Below are positions 41,623 through 51,046 of a DNA stretch of 64,000 nt, one piece after another. The position numbers and the translations under genes were made by a program. Under the pieces are notes generated by a model. The model did no database searches and was not told the DNA's origin. It saw nothing but the letters and a program-made list of their open reading frames with translations. Positions within the stretch are counted from its first letter, which is position 1; each line of letters begins with the position of its first letter. The DNA comes from Sulfobacillus thermosulfidooxidans DSM 9293 (GTDB lineage Bacteria; Bacillota; Sulfobacillia; Sulfobacillales; Sulfobacillaceae). The DNA is taken from the NCBI RefSeq assembly GCF_900176145.1, contig NZ_FWWY01000001.1:3267011-3331010 (forward strand), written 5' to 3'.

Positions 41623-42603
41623 CTATGTGTTTGAATTGAAGTCAGACCACCGTTCCAAAAAGAATCGCAGATAATTTCCCCCGAAAATACGATCAATAGT
41701 CTCGTCGGGAATTCCACGATCACTCATGCGGTCCGCCAATACTGATAAACGGGTAACATCTTCGAGGCCTGTCACCGGTTTTTCCACACCGTCAAAGTCA
41801 GAACCGAGGCCAAGATGCCGATCATCACCAACCAAATCTAAATGATGTTGGGCATGGTCCACCACACGGTCGACATCCTGAGCACCGCCTAAGAATTCAC
41901 GCACAAAAGTTAGCCCTTGAATACCGCCATGACGGGCAAGAGCGAGAATTTGGGCATCGGTCAGGTTCCGACGATGGTCAGCCAACGCGCGGCAATTGGA
42001 ATGAGACGCAATCACGGGCCGTTGAGAAATTTCCATCACGTCCCAGAACGCTGCATGGCTCAAGTGCGACACATCTAAGACCATTCCGATCCGGTTAATT
42101 TCTTGGATAATTAGTCGACCAGCTCGGCTAACGCCACCGCCGCCGGGATCTTCCCCAGCGCCATCCGCTAACGCATTGCGTTCGTTCCATGTTAGACTCA
42201 TGAGACGAAAGCCGAGCCGGTATAATACCCGCACAAGCCTAGGATCTGTTCCGACCGCTTCAGACCCCTCGATAGACATTACCACACCTATCTTATCAGA
42301 ACTTAGCACCCGGTCCAGAGATGCTTTATCAAAGACGGGAACGACGTCGGATGAAGCCGCTTCGACTTCTGTATAAAATTGATCGACGAATGTCAATAAA
42401 CGGGGAAGGGCGCGCTCGGGTTTAAATTCTGGTTCCACCCAACACGACAAAAATTGCAGTTTATGACCGGCTTGTTTCATGCGAGGAAAATCAAGCTGTC
42501 CCTCTTGGCTGGCTTCATATAAATGACGCTGACCTTTTAGAGCAGCTAATAGACTATCTGCATGCGTATCCACGACCGGCATTTCATGACCATGCCACAA
42601 CAC
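41623..42603 (-). CDS. Membrane dipeptidase (M19, renal dipeptidase family)
   Basis: Zinc dipeptidase of 326 aa. The metal ligands are seen in PVVDTHADS (HxD), the Glu in SIEGSEAVG, and the His residues in DVSHLSHAAFWD and ASHSNCRAL. The substrate-side Asp lies in GLGSDFDGVE. No signal peptide is present, so despite the family name it is probably cytoplasmic, cleaving dipeptides including those with D-residues. The start is GTG 42603 behind GGGGGGA. It is flanked at short distance by ymdB and pepA on the same strand. Confidence 0.9.
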   Translation of the reverse strand: MLWHGHEMPVVDTHADSLLAALKGQRHLYEASQEGQLDFPRMKQAGHKLQFLSCWVEPEFKPERALPRLLTFVDQFYTEVEAASSDVVPVFDKASLDRVLSSDKIGVVMSIEGSEAVGTDPRLVRVLYRLGFRLMSLTWNERNALADGAGEDPGGGGVSRAGRLIIQEINRIGMVLDVSHLSHAAFWDVMEISQRPVIASHSNCRALADHRRNLTDAQILALARHGGIQGLTFVREFLGGAQDVDRVVDHAQHHLDLVGDDRHLGLGSDFDGVEKPVTGLEDVTRLSVLADRMSDRGIPDETIDRIFGGNYLRFFLERWSDFNSNT

Positions 42604-42617
42604 CGCGTCATCCCCCC

Positions 42618-43397
42618 TTATTCTCGATAGAAAATTCTTTTGACCTCACGCGCTCGACCGGACTGTTCATCAATATCGACAATCAGACCGCCGAATTGCC
42701 CTGGACCTGTCGCCGTATCAAAGCGTACGGGCATTTGCGTTTTCAATTTTTGAATAACTAATTCGGTTTTCACGCCAATGACGGAGTCCCTAGGACCTGT
42801 CATACCTAAATCCGTGATGAAAGCAGTACCTTGGGGTAAAATCCGTTCATCCGCAGTCTGCACATGCGTATGCGTTCCCACAACCACGGAAACTTTTCCA
42901 TCCAAATACCACGCCAAGGCTGCCTTTTCCGATGTTGTTTCGGCATGGAAATCCACTAAAATCACCCGCACCTCGGGAGCTAAACTGTCAAGGACCCGGT
43001 CAATGGCCGCAAACGGATCATCATATTGAAAAGGCATGAATGCGCGTCCCGCCAGATTAATCACGGCTACAGGAATGCCGTGAATGCCAGTGACCACATA
43101 GCCGTGTCCTGGAGTTCCTAGAGGCAAATTCAGAGGCCGCAGTAAGGCAGGGACATCATCGAGAAACTCCAAAACTTCTTTTTTGTCAAAAATATGGTTG
43201 CCCGATGATAAAACGTCCACGCCCGACGCCAGAAGATCATCCATGATTTCGTGGGTCAATCCATTTCCCCCGGCTGCATTTTCCCCATTTGCCACAACCA
43301 GCGTCACGCCATTTTCTGCCTTAATAATGGGAATAGCCGACTTCAACATGCGCCGGCCTACTTTTCCCACGACATCGCCTACCAATAAAACCTTCAT
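42618..43397 (-). CDS. ymdB: YmdB-family metallophosphoesterase
   Basis: Calcineurin-like phosphoesterase of 259 aa that hydrolyses 2',3'- and 3',5'-cyclic nucleotides and affects biofilm and motility decisions in Bacillus subtilis. The motifs, in order, are VGDVVGKVGRRM (metal Asp), VANGENAAGG, SSGNHIFDK (GNH), VDFHAETTSEK and VVGTHTHVQTADE. Its usual neighbour rny (RNase Y) is not present between recA and this gene. The start is ATG 43397 with AAAGGCAGGA upstream. Confidence 0.93.
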   Translation of the reverse strand: MKVLLVGDVVGKVGRRMLKSAIPIIKAENGVTLVVANGENAAGGNGLTHEIMDDLLASGVDVLSSGNHIFDKKEVLEFLDDVPALLRPLNLPLGTPGHGYVVTGIHGIPVAVINLAGRAFMPFQYDDPFAAIDRVLDSLAPEVRVILVDFHAETTSEKAALAWYLDGKVSVVVGTHTHVQTADERILPQGTAFITDLGMTGPRDSVIGVKTELVIQKLKTQMPVRFDTATGPGQFGGLIVDIDEQSGRAREVKRIFYRE

Positions 43398-43438
43398 CCT
43401 ATCCTGCCTTTCACCGTGAGCAGATATCTGTGTGTTGT

Positions 43439-43951
43439 TTAGGTGTTAAACACGACCACCCGACCTTCATCGCGGAGCGCTACGAGATGACCGTGCGCGT
43501 CTTGACTTAAGGCCTCCAAGTTGGCCTGTATCGTTTCTTCTTGGAGCATCAGTTCTTCTTCCAATAAGTCATGGGTATCGGTAACCACATCTTGTTCGAA
43601 CCAGTCGTGGAGCACTTCAATCATCATGCCCACTTCTTCCACCGATACGGTATCGATGTCGCGGCGGAGTTCAATAATGGTGGCTGTATCCCAATCCAAA
43701 CGATCTAATTCAATCAGCGACAGAGGCCGACCTGTAACCCACCGGTAAGTTTGCAACACATCAACGAGCTGATCAGTTAATGCAGACCACGTTTCATCAC
43801 CAATTGTTTTTCGAACAATAAATGTCATATTCAATGTTCGATCATCCGGATTAAACTGAACACTATTAATTTCCGGATAGCGCATCATTACCGTAATTAA
43901 AGCTCCCAGTCCTCGTGTGCTGCTTCCCCAACCTGACGATGATAGGTTCAT
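43439..43951 (-). CDS. Uncharacterised acidic protein, 170 aa
   Basis: I do not recognise this family. The protein is soluble, acidic and free of cysteine, with beta-strand-rich first half (INSVQFNPDDRTLNMTFIV) and a long acidic helical second half (about residues 110-150, rich in Glu, Asp and Leu). The start is ATG 43951 behind GGAGGG. It sits where rny is found in Bacillus (between recA/recX and ymdB) but has no KH or HD domain. Co-directional spacing suggests it belongs to the same transcript. Confidence 0.65.
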   Translation of the reverse strand: MNLSSSGWGSSTRGLGALITVMMRYPEINSVQFNPDDRTLNMTFIVRKTIGDETWSALTDQLVDVLQTYRWVTGRPLSLIELDRLDWDTATIIELRRDIDTVSVEEVGMMIEVLHDWFEQDVVTDTHDLLEEELMLQEETIQANLEALSQDAHGHLVALRDEGRVVVFNT

Positions 43952-44061
43952 TCGGCACCCTCCCTTTCCGGCCGTCAAACGCCTTTATGCTATCATACGT
44001 ATCATCCAACGAATCAGTCAGTTTTTCCTATTTTTGACTAATGGATATTCCCTCCGACGTC

Positions 44062-44352
44062 TTATAACGTGGGAGGTTTCCATTTATCGGTATTTTCTAA
44101 ATGACCATCAGGATATAATGACAGAAATTTTTCTTTTAATTCGGCAGCTGTTTCAGGATATTTGTCGTCTTTTACACACGCTTCTACTGGACACACATCC
44201 GCACATTGCTGGGTTGTATAAAAACCATAACACTCCGTACAATGTCCCGGATCAATCACATAGATATCTTCTGCCTCACTAATGGCTCCGTTAGGACATT
44301 CGGGTTCGCATGCCCCACACGAGATACATTCTTCAATGATTTTAAGAGCCAC
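44062..44352 (-). CDS. 2[4Fe-4S] ferredoxin
   Basis: A small electron carrier of 96 aa with two cluster motifs: CISCGACEPECP and CTECYGFYTTQQCADVCPVEAC. The second has the insertion (between the second and third Cys) seen in YfhL-type and Allochromatium-type ferredoxins, which have very low potentials. A roughly 30-residue C-terminal extension follows. GTG 44352 with AAAGGAG 8 bases upstream is preferred over GTG 44361, which touches the ribosome binding site. It overlaps or touches the recX stop, suggesting co-translation; the redox partner is unknown. Confidence 0.88.
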   Translation of the reverse strand: MALKIIEECISCGACEPECPNGAISEAEDIYVIDPGHCTECYGFYTTQQCADVCPVEACVKDDKYPETAAELKEKFLSLYPDGHLENTDKWKPPTL

Positions 44353-44354
44353 AG

Positions 44355-44828
44355 TTAACACTCCTTTTCTGTTGCTGGCGCATTATCCGGGCCTGCTAAC
44401 TGCCATGCCACTGCCGTGGGAAATCCTCGACGGATTAAGTAGCGGCCAAACCGAAGTCGTTCCCGCGGTTCGTTCATATCGTACCGCTCCTCAAGAGCTT
44501 CGGCAATCTTTAGCCAATCAATCGCCTGGATTCGTTCTTGGAGGATGTTGTCCCAAATCTCGCGGGATAGTCCTCGTGACATCAGGCGGTGGCGAATCAA
44601 ACCCGGCCCCATAGTTTGTGTCGCAAGACATTGTTCAATAATCTGGCGGGCAAGCCGGAAATCATCTAACCACCCTTCATCGATGAGCCGGCTTACCGTT
44701 TGTTCTACCAGAAGTTGATCATAGCCCTGTTCTCGCAGGCGTTTTGCCAGACACGCACTGCTATAGTCGCGATATCCCAACCAACGCAGTGCTTGAATGT
44801 AGGGATCTTTATTCGATGTCCTGCTCAT
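44355..44828 (-). CDS. recX: RecA-regulatory protein RecX
   Basis: A 157-residue all-helical protein made of three-helix repeats, which binds along the RecA filament and limits its activity. Recognisable segments are [46 protein letters not shown] and [16 protein letters not shown], the last matching the RecX core. The start overlaps the recA 3' end by 20 bases, the usual recA-recX arrangement. Confidence 0.92.
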   Translation of the reverse strand: MSRTSNKDPYIQALRWLGYRDYSSACLAKRLREQGYDQLLVEQTVSRLIDEGWLDDFRLARQIIEQCLATQTMGPGLIRHRLMSRGLSREIWDNILQERIQAIDWLKIAEALEERYDMNEPRERLRFGRYLIRRGFPTAVAWQLAGPDNAPATEKEC

Positions 44829-45846
44829 CGGGGGTCCCTAACGACACTAAAGACGAACTGGCTTGGAAATGCTGGCGAATCTTTGCGTCCAGTTCTTGCG
44901 CAAGCTCAGGATTGTTTTTGAGAAATTCCCGGGTGTTTTCTCGCCCTTGGCCTAAGCGCAAATCACCATATGCATACCAGGCGCCGCTTTTTTGCACAAG
45001 ACCAATTTCTACCGCAAGATCTAAGATACTGCCTTCGCGGGAGACGCCTTCCCCATATAAAATATCAAATTCTGCCTGTTTGAAGGGGGGAGCCACTTTG
45101 TTTTTTACCACTTTCACACGCGTTCGGTTCCCTACCACTTCTGTACCTTGTTTTAAGCTATCAATACGCCGGACTTCGAGCCGAATGGACGAATAAAATT
45201 TTAGGGCTCGTCCCCCCGGCGTGGTTTCGGGGTTTCCGAACATCACCCCAACCTTTTCACGTAGTTGGTTAATAAACACGGTCACGGTATTGGATTTGGA
45301 GATCGCCCCTGTTAACTTCCGCAACGCTTGAGACATTAATCGCGCCTGGAGTCCCACGTGGGCGTCCCCCATTTCTCCCTCGATTTCGGCCCGAGGAACA
45401 AGAGCCGCCACCGAGTCGACCACTACAATATCTACAGCGCCAGACCGGACAAGAGCTTCAGCGATTTCCAGGGCTTGTTCTCCAGTATCTGGCTGGGAAA
45501 TTAACAAGTCATTGAGATTTACGCCAAGTTTTCTCGCATACAGCGGATCTAACGCGTGTTCCACGTCAATAAACGCCGCTACGCCCCCGGCTTTTTGGGC
45601 TTCAGCAATAGCATGCAAGGCTATAGTGGTTTTTCCAGAGGACTCTTGTCCATAAATTTCCACTACTCTGCCTCGGGGCAATCCCCCTACTCCCATCGCA
45701 ATATCCAAGGGAAGGCAACCCGTCGAAATCACATCGATCGCAGTTTGCCCAGATGCTTCCCCTAATCGCATTATCGATCCTTTACCAAATTGTTTTTCAA
45801 TTTGTGCGAGCGCCAGATCCAATGCCTTGTTCCGGTCCATCGCCAT
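44809..45846 (-). CDS. recA: Recombinase RecA
   Basis: A 345-residue recombinase that forms filaments on single-stranded DNA and triggers LexA cleavage. It shows the family start ([23 protein letters not shown]), Walker [10 protein letters not shown], Walker [16 protein letters not shown]-binding loops L1 ([14 protein letters not shown]) and L2 ([16 protein letters not shown]). The C-terminus is short and not strongly acidic. ATG 45846 follows GGGGAGG at 10 bases. A CGAA-N4-TTCG dyad (45879-45890) upstream is only a possible LexA site. Confidence 0.97.
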   Translation of the reverse strand: MAMDRNKALDLALAQIEKQFGKGSIMRLGEASGQTAIDVISTGCLPLDIAMGVGGLPRGRVVEIYGQESSGKTTIALHAIAEAQKAGGVAAFIDVEHALDPLYARKLGVNLNDLLISQPDTGEQALEIAEALVRSGAVDIVVVDSVAALVPRAEIEGEMGDAHVGLQARLMSQALRKLTGAISKSNTVTVFINQLREKVGVMFGNPETTPGGRALKFYSSIRLEVRRIDSLKQGTEVVGNRTRVKVVKNKVAPPFKQAEFDILYGEGVSREGSILDLAVEIGLVQKSGAWYAYGDLRLGQGRENTREFLKNNPELAQELDAKIRQHFQASSSLVSLGTPDEQDIE

Positions 45847-45919
45847 AGTTTCTTTTCCTCCCCTGCTAACCTAACTCACGAAACTATTCGCTAGAACCTC
45901 AATAATCTCCTCTATCTTT

Positions 45920-47506
45920 TTACCGCGGCCGAGCCGGCTCCATATTAACGGATTTTCCGCGAATAACAATAGAACCCATGTTTTGAAGAACTTTAGCGGC
46001 GGCATCTTTTGGCATTTCAACAAAGGTAAACCGGTCATAAATGTCAATGAGCCCGATTACACTTCCTGAAATATGAGCCCCTTCCGCTAATCCCCGAACA
46101 ATATCCGCTGGGGAGACCCGGTCCATTCGACCAAGGTTCAAAAACAGCCGGACCATTCCGGGTTCAGCACCTGTCTCGCCAAATTCGCCTTCCACGGGCT
46201 GATCATGCCCTTTATCGAGCATTAATCGTAATGCGGCTGCCGCAATATCTACGCTATCATAGGATTGAGCTAATTCCATGACAATATCTTGATAGGCTGG
46301 CAACACGCCGCGTTCAATTTCATCAGCCAATCGATTTTTCAACGCTTCGCGTTGTTTCTCTGCCACATCCTCTTGGGTCGGCAAAGGACGACGTTGTAAC
46401 CGCACCCGCAAAATCCGTTCCATTTGGCGAAATTGGCGAAATTCCTTGGGCAATACGAGAGTTATCGCGGTACCACTCCGCCCCGCCCGACCTGTTCGTC
46501 CAATACGGTGCACATAGGTTTCAGTATCTTGGGGAAGGTCATAATTAATCACATGCGTGACGTTATCAATGTCGAGACCGCGTGCGGCTACATCTGTCGC
46601 GACGAGAATCTCGCTCGCACCCTCTTTAAACCGCTTAAGAACACGATTTCTTTGGACCTGGTTCAAATCGCCATGAATAGCTTCAGCAGAATATCCCCGG
46701 GCTTGTAATCCCTCGGCCAATTCATCGACGCGTTTTTTCGTTCGGCAAAAGATGATCGTTCTTTCAGCGCTTTCCATATCCAAAATACGTGACAACCCAT
46801 CAAGCTTTTCGTGCTCCCGCACTTCATAGTACACTTGTTCGATTTTGGGAACCGTTAGCCGTTCAGGACTAATCGAAATATGCTCAGGGTTTTTCAAATA
46901 TTTCCGTGCCAATCGCGAAATGGCTTCCGGAACTGTCGCTGAAAACAGCATGGTCTGCCGTTCCGTAGGAATGTTTTGTAGAATAAACTCGACATCTTCG
47001 ATAAATCCCATATCAAGCATTTCGTCGGCTTCATCTAAGACCACCATACGCACTGAATCCAGTTTCAACGTACCACGGCGGATATGATCCATGACACGTC
47101 CTGGCGTTCCAATGACCACTTGAGCGCCGTGCTCCAATGCTTTAATCTGACGATCATAAGATTGTCCCCCATAAATGGGTACGACTTTGACCCCAGAATG
47201 CCGCCCAATTTTTGTAATCTCTTCAGAGACCTGAATTGCCAACTCCCGGGTTGGCGCCATAACCAAAGCCTGAACCTTTTTGCTTCGGTGATCCAGCCGT
47301 TCAACGATAGGCACCCCGAAGGCTGCCGTTTTTCCTGTTCCGGTTTGGGCCTGACCAATCAAATCATGGCCTTCCAGAATTAAGGGAATCGTTTTGACCT
47401 GAATGGGGGAAGGCTCCTCAAAGCCCATTTCCTCCAATGCTTTGAGCACAGGCATGGATAACCCCATGCTTTTAAATGTTTCTAACTTTACGGATTCCTG
47501 TTCCAT
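45920..47506 (-). CDS. DEAD-box RNA helicase with DbpA-type RNA-binding domain
   Basis: A 528-residue helicase of the DeaD/CshA group. Helicase motifs visible in order are Q motif (GFEEPSPIQ), AQTGTGKT (I), PTRELAIQ (Ia), TPGRVMDH (Ib), VLDEADEML (II), FSATVP (III), IIFCRTKKR (IV), ATDVAARGLDI (V) and HRIGRTGRAG (VI). A C-terminal DbpA-like RRM (about residues 450-525, FLNLGRMDRVSPADIV) binds structured RNA. The protein probably assists ribosome assembly or mRNA turnover. It lies between cinA and recA, where Bacillus has no gene. AAAGGAG precedes ATG 47506. Confidence 0.93.
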   Translation of the reverse strand: MEQESVKLETFKSMGLSMPVLKALEEMGFEEPSPIQVKTIPLILEGHDLIGQAQTGTGKTAAFGVPIVERLDHRSKKVQALVMAPTRELAIQVSEEITKIGRHSGVKVVPIYGGQSYDRQIKALEHGAQVVIGTPGRVMDHIRRGTLKLDSVRMVVLDEADEMLDMGFIEDVEFILQNIPTERQTMLFSATVPEAISRLARKYLKNPEHISISPERLTVPKIEQVYYEVREHEKLDGLSRILDMESAERTIIFCRTKKRVDELAEGLQARGYSAEAIHGDLNQVQRNRVLKRFKEGASEILVATDVAARGLDIDNVTHVINYDLPQDTETYVHRIGRTGRAGRSGTAITLVLPKEFRQFRQMERILRVRLQRRPLPTQEDVAEKQREALKNRLADEIERGVLPAYQDIVMELAQSYDSVDIAAAALRLMLDKGHDQPVEGEFGETGAEPGMVRLFLNLGRMDRVSPADIVRGLAEGAHISGSVIGLIDIYDRFTFVEMPKDAAAKVLQNMGSIVIRGKSVNMEPARPR

Positions 47507-47517
47507 TGACGACTCCT

Positions 47518-48789
47518 TTATCGTGTGTTGATTTCATCAAAATTGGGGCGCGCATAAGATTCGGACAGACCTAGCATGTCCCATAACAAAGTCAGCGCCA
47601 TTTCCACAGCGGCTTCCCGTACGCCTTCACGGTCAGCAGAAATGACGCGACGCCTCACTTCACTACCTTTTGGGCCTGCGACAGATGTATAAAACGTTCC
47701 CACCGGATTATCCGAATCTCCGCCCCCTGGTCCTGCATAACCGGTCGTACTGACACCCCAATGAGTGCCATACTTTTGTCGAATACTTTGTGCCATCGCT
47801 AAAGCACATTCAGCACTTACGGCTCCGTATTGTTCCAGAATACTTACCGGAACACCGTATAATGCTTTGATGCGATCAGTATATGCAACCGCTCCTCCAG
47901 CCACACATAGAGAAGCTCCCGGTACGTTAATCAATGTGGCCATGAATAATCCACCGGTTAAAGATTCCATGGCACTGATAGTTTCTTGTCGTTGACTGAG
48001 CGTCTCGATCAGAACCGTGGTACGATCAACATGCGTTAATTCGTATAAGCGGCTCGTCACACGTCCCTTAATCCAAGCCACGGCCCGTTCATTCAGCACC
48101 CACTGCTGTGGCGAAGTCGATGACTCCACCCGCACGTCGACTTGACCCGGTCGTGCATAAATGCCTGTTTTGGGATGTTGCCCTGAAAGCAAGGGTAGCA
48201 ATTGATGTGCGATAACCGATTCATCCATATCAAAAGATGTTAAGGTTCTTCGAATCACCGGATGACTCAGCGGCCCTTGACGCAACCATGGCAATAAAAA
48301 ATCACGAGCTACCCCTTGAAGTTCTCTGGGAGGACCAGGCAGGAGAACGGTCACGCCTGACACATCCTCGATGAGTTGCCCCGGGGCTTGCCCATGGGGA
48401 TTTTGCCAGACTGTAGCTCCTGTAATCACTTGAGCTTGTCGCGACACAGATTCCTGCCAACCTATATTCCGTCCATGATGGGCAGCTATATAATCTATCG
48501 TGGTCGAATCTACGATGAGATCCCGGTGATAATAGCGAGCTACGGCGTCTTTGGTCAGATCATCGGCGGTCGGGCCTAATCCGCCTATCACAATCACGAG
48601 ATCCACATGCTGATGCATCCACTCTAATGCTTGCGATATGGCCGTTACATCATCCCCAACAACCATGTGCCATTTGGTATGAATTCCGACCGATAACAGC
48701 TGTTGTGCCAGCCACGCGGCATTGGAATTGATCACTTCACCGCTTAAAACTTCATCGCCTACCGCCACGAGGCCGGCAAGATTAAACAC
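47518..48789 (-). CDS. cinA: CinA-like protein (competence/damage-inducible, NMN deamidase)
   Basis: A 423-residue two-domain protein. The N-terminal MoCF-like/COG1058 domain begins AGLVAVGDEVLSGEVINSNAAWLA and contains VIGGLGPTADDLTKDA; it hydrolyses ADP-ribose or related pyrophosphates. The C-terminal PncC-like domain has ESLTGGLFMATLINVPGAS and TTGYAGPGG, matching nicotinamide-mononucleotide deamidase, which recycles NAD by-products. GTG 48789 follows CGGAGGG. cinA next to pgsA and recA is a conserved Firmicute arrangement. Confidence 0.93.
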   Translation of the reverse strand: MFNLAGLVAVGDEVLSGEVINSNAAWLAQQLLSVGIHTKWHMVVGDDVTAISQALEWMHQHVDLVIVIGGLGPTADDLTKDAVARYYHRDLIVDSTTIDYIAAHHGRNIGWQESVSRQAQVITGATVWQNPHGQAPGQLIEDVSGVTVLLPGPPRELQGVARDFLLPWLRQGPLSHPVIRRTLTSFDMDESVIAHQLLPLLSGQHPKTGIYARPGQVDVRVESSTSPQQWVLNERAVAWIKGRVTSRLYELTHVDRTTVLIETLSQRQETISAMESLTGGLFMATLINVPGASLCVAGGAVAYTDRIKALYGVPVSILEQYGAVSAECALAMAQSIRQKYGTHWGVSTTGYAGPGGGDSDNPVGTFYTSVAGPKGSEVRRRVISADREGVREAAVEMALTLLWDMLGLSESYARPNFDEINTR

Positions 48790-48884
48790 GCCTGTCCCTC
48801 CGTACTATCAGGTATTATGATCATGCCATATTTAGGGTAGAAATACAACTGTCTGACAACTCCGTGGCTTTGGGCGGGATGAAA

Positions 48885-48913
48885 CGAAAAACGGGCGCGA
48901 AAACGTCGCGTCC
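48885..48913 (-). terminator. Terminator after the FtsH-like gene
   Basis: GGGCGCGA (48893-48900) pairs with TCGCGTCC (48906-48913) with one mismatch. On the minus strand the stem is followed by GTTTTTCG. It separates the FtsH-like pair from cinA. Confidence 0.65.
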
Positions 48914-48918
48914 GCCTA

Positions 48919-50388
48919 TTATGAGGCTATTAAAGACCTTACGGTTTCACCGGGTAATGTTTCATGCTCTAAAAGATTATCGGCTAACGTTAATAGTTCT
49001 TCTTTGTGCTGGCTAATGAGTTCATCCACAATGGTCTGCTGTTCGGCAATAATGTCTCGAATGGTCTGATAGAGTAAATCAGCCGATAAGGCTTCCTCAT
49101 GAATGACACCCAGCGGGGATAATCCCGATAGAACCATTTGGCGGGCGACATCCCACGCTTTTTCAAAATCATTAGCCGCCCCCGTGCTTTGTTCTCCCAA
49201 AATGGTACGTTCGGCCGTTGATCCGCCCAAAAGCACTTGAATCTCCGCTTTCAATTCGGAAACTGTCTGGAGCAGCCGGTCATCCTCGGGAGCATGGCGG
49301 ACAAACCCGAGGGCCATGCCGCGTGGGGCGATCGTGATGGATGATACAGAGCCAGGGGAAACCAGTTCACCCACAATGGCGTGACCACTTTCATGGATCG
49401 CAACACGCCTCAGATCTTCATGCCGCAGCGTCCGGTCCATTCGTTCCCCAAGCATCACTTTATCTACCGCTTGCCGTAAATGGTGGGTGGTAATGAATTC
49501 CGCGTTGTCACGCATTGCTAAAATCGCCGCTTCATTACACACACTTTCGAGGTGAGCTCCGGAAAAACCAAATGTCTCCCGCGCGATAGTGTCCAAATCG
49601 GCATTCGCGTCTAATGGTTTATTCCGTGTGTGCAACCGCAAGATGCTTAGGCGTCCCTCACGATCAGGTAAGTCGACGCGAACCAGCCGGTCAAATCGTC
49701 CAGGACGCATCAAAGCCTGGTCTAATAAGTCAACGCGGTTGGTAGCAGCCATGACCAAAATTCGCACATCATCGCCATGGACTGGCATCCCGTCCATTTC
49801 CACGAGCAATTGATTGAGCGTTTGATCATATTCTAAATGGGATTGGTTACTACCCCGTTTGCCCGCCATCACTTCAATCTCGTCAATAAAGATAATGGCA
49901 CTGGATTTGCCCTCTTTACGTGCCAGGTTACGGGCATCTTGAAATAACTGCCGCACTCGCTGAGCGCCAACTCCTGCATACATTTCAACAAATTCCGATC
50001 CTGACGCAGACAAAAACACCGATTCGGTATATTGTGCTGCAGCCTTGGCCAGTAAGGTTTTTCCCGTACCCGGAGGGCCAGTTAATAAGATACCTTTGAG
50101 GGGACGAATCCCGAGCCGGTTGATAACTTCCGGTTTTAAAATGAACTCGAGCGCTTCCTTTAATTCATTTTTGGCGGTTTGCTGGCCACCGATATCTTGA
50201 AAGGACGTCGAAACCTGGCTGACTTGAATTTTTCGGGTATTGCGCGTGCCTAGCCGGTTTAAAATGCCAGTAGCATAGACGGCAACACCAAGTCCCAGCA
50301 ATAAAACCAAGGGCCAAATATCCACGCCATCAAGACCTAAAAACACCAGAAGGGCTAACACAGTTCCGATGATAATTTCTCGCATCAT
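48919..50388 (-). CDS. Short FtsH-like AAA+ zinc protease
   Basis: A 489-residue FtsH relative. Two N-terminal helices (about residues 4-17 and 24-40) are separated by only a few residues, so the extracytoplasmic domain of FtsH is missing. The AAA module has TGPPGTGKTLLAKA, SEFVEMYAGVGAQRVR (pore and following helix), IIFIDEIEVM and the RPGRFDRLV arginine-finger region. The M41 domain has HESGHAIVG (HExxH; FtsH usually HEAGH) and a later GAANDFEKAW with the third ligand Asp. About 120 residues shorter than FtsH. ATG 50388 overlaps the stop of a small membrane protein by 4 bases, suggesting a joint complex. Confidence 0.85.
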   Translation of the reverse strand: MMREIIIGTVLALLVFLGLDGVDIWPLVLLLGLGVAVYATGILNRLGTRNTRKIQVSQVSTSFQDIGGQQTAKNELKEALEFILKPEVINRLGIRPLKGILLTGPPGTGKTLLAKAAAQYTESVFLSASGSEFVEMYAGVGAQRVRQLFQDARNLARKEGKSSAIIFIDEIEVMAGKRGSNQSHLEYDQTLNQLLVEMDGMPVHGDDVRILVMAATNRVDLLDQALMRPGRFDRLVRVDLPDREGRLSILRLHTRNKPLDANADLDTIARETFGFSGAHLESVCNEAAILAMRDNAEFITTHHLRQAVDKVMLGERMDRTLRHEDLRRVAIHESGHAIVGELVSPGSVSSITIAPRGMALGFVRHAPEDDRLLQTVSELKAEIQVLLGGSTAERTILGEQSTGAANDFEKAWDVARQMVLSGLSPLGVIHEEALSADLLYQTIRDIIAEQQTIVDELISQHKEELLTLADNLLEHETLPGETVRSLIAS

Positions 50389-50906
50389 GCTCCCCCACCC
50401 CCTAATCTTAAGGGCATGACTTGATCAAGCCAATGATTTTGCGATTGTAAGCTCACAAAGATATGATGATTGCCTAACTCGACCGTAGCCGTCATGTGAT
50501 GATCTTTCGCTAATGTTTGAATGCTTTTATTCATCGCGACATATTGCCCTGTCGCTTCTCCCTGCGCAATGATTAATCGTAACGTATTGACCATTGCATT
50601 CATTGTAGGGCTAGCATGGTCGCGGATAATAATCTGACGAGGATTATGGCCAGTAATTTGTGTGCTGGTATTGTCAATCGCCTCATAGGTTGTCATAAGG
50701 TTAGCGTCTTTGCTTAAACTGACCGTTACGGTACCTTGCGGGGACACCTGAACCTGGCGCACTCCATTAATCCGACTAATCGATTGCATCAGAGGCGAGC
50801 GGATGGCAGAGCGAAGATAGATCCATTGGACACCGCGCAACACTGCAAACACGGCGATAAAAACAGCAAAAATCATGAAAACTTGTTTGACAGAAAACTT
50901 CATCAT
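50385..50906 (-). CDS. Unknown single-pass membrane protein coupled to the FtsH-like protease
   Basis: A 173-residue protein with one N-terminal helix (about residues 8-24) and a roughly 145-residue domain, probably outside the membrane. No family is recognised. The domain shows alternating beta strands (VRQVQVSPQGTVTVSLS) and helix (MNAMVNTLRLIIAQ), reminiscent of small periplasmic folds. It is translationally coupled to a short FtsH-like protease that lacks its own extracytoplasmic domain, so it may supply that function; this is an inference. GGAGG precedes ATG 50906. Confidence 0.65.
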   Translation of the reverse strand: MMKFSVKQVFMIFAVFIAVFAVLRGVQWIYLRSAIRSPLMQSISRINGVRQVQVSPQGTVTVSLSKDANLMTTYEAIDNTSTQITGHNPRQIIIRDHASPTMNAMVNTLRLIIAQGEATGQYVAMNKSIQTLAKDHHMTATVELGNHHIFVSLQSQNHWLDQVMPLRLGGGGA

Positions 50907-50966
50907 CCCGACTCGCCTCCTTTACGGTTGATTAACAAAACTGAATAAAAAAGCTGAACACAGGGC

Positions 50967-50975
50967 AGTATATCA
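50967..50975 (-). promoter_or_regulatory. Extended -10 promoter of the FtsH-like pair
   Basis: On the minus strand TGATATACT (50975-50967) fits the extended -10 pattern TGnTATAAT. It lies about 60 bases before ATG 50906. No good -35 is visible. Confidence 0.4.
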
Positions 50976-51046
50976 CAGCACCATCCTCTTTGGTTGCGTA
51001 AATGCTTGTCTAAATAGGAGGAATCCAACAAAGTTGGGCAAGGTTA

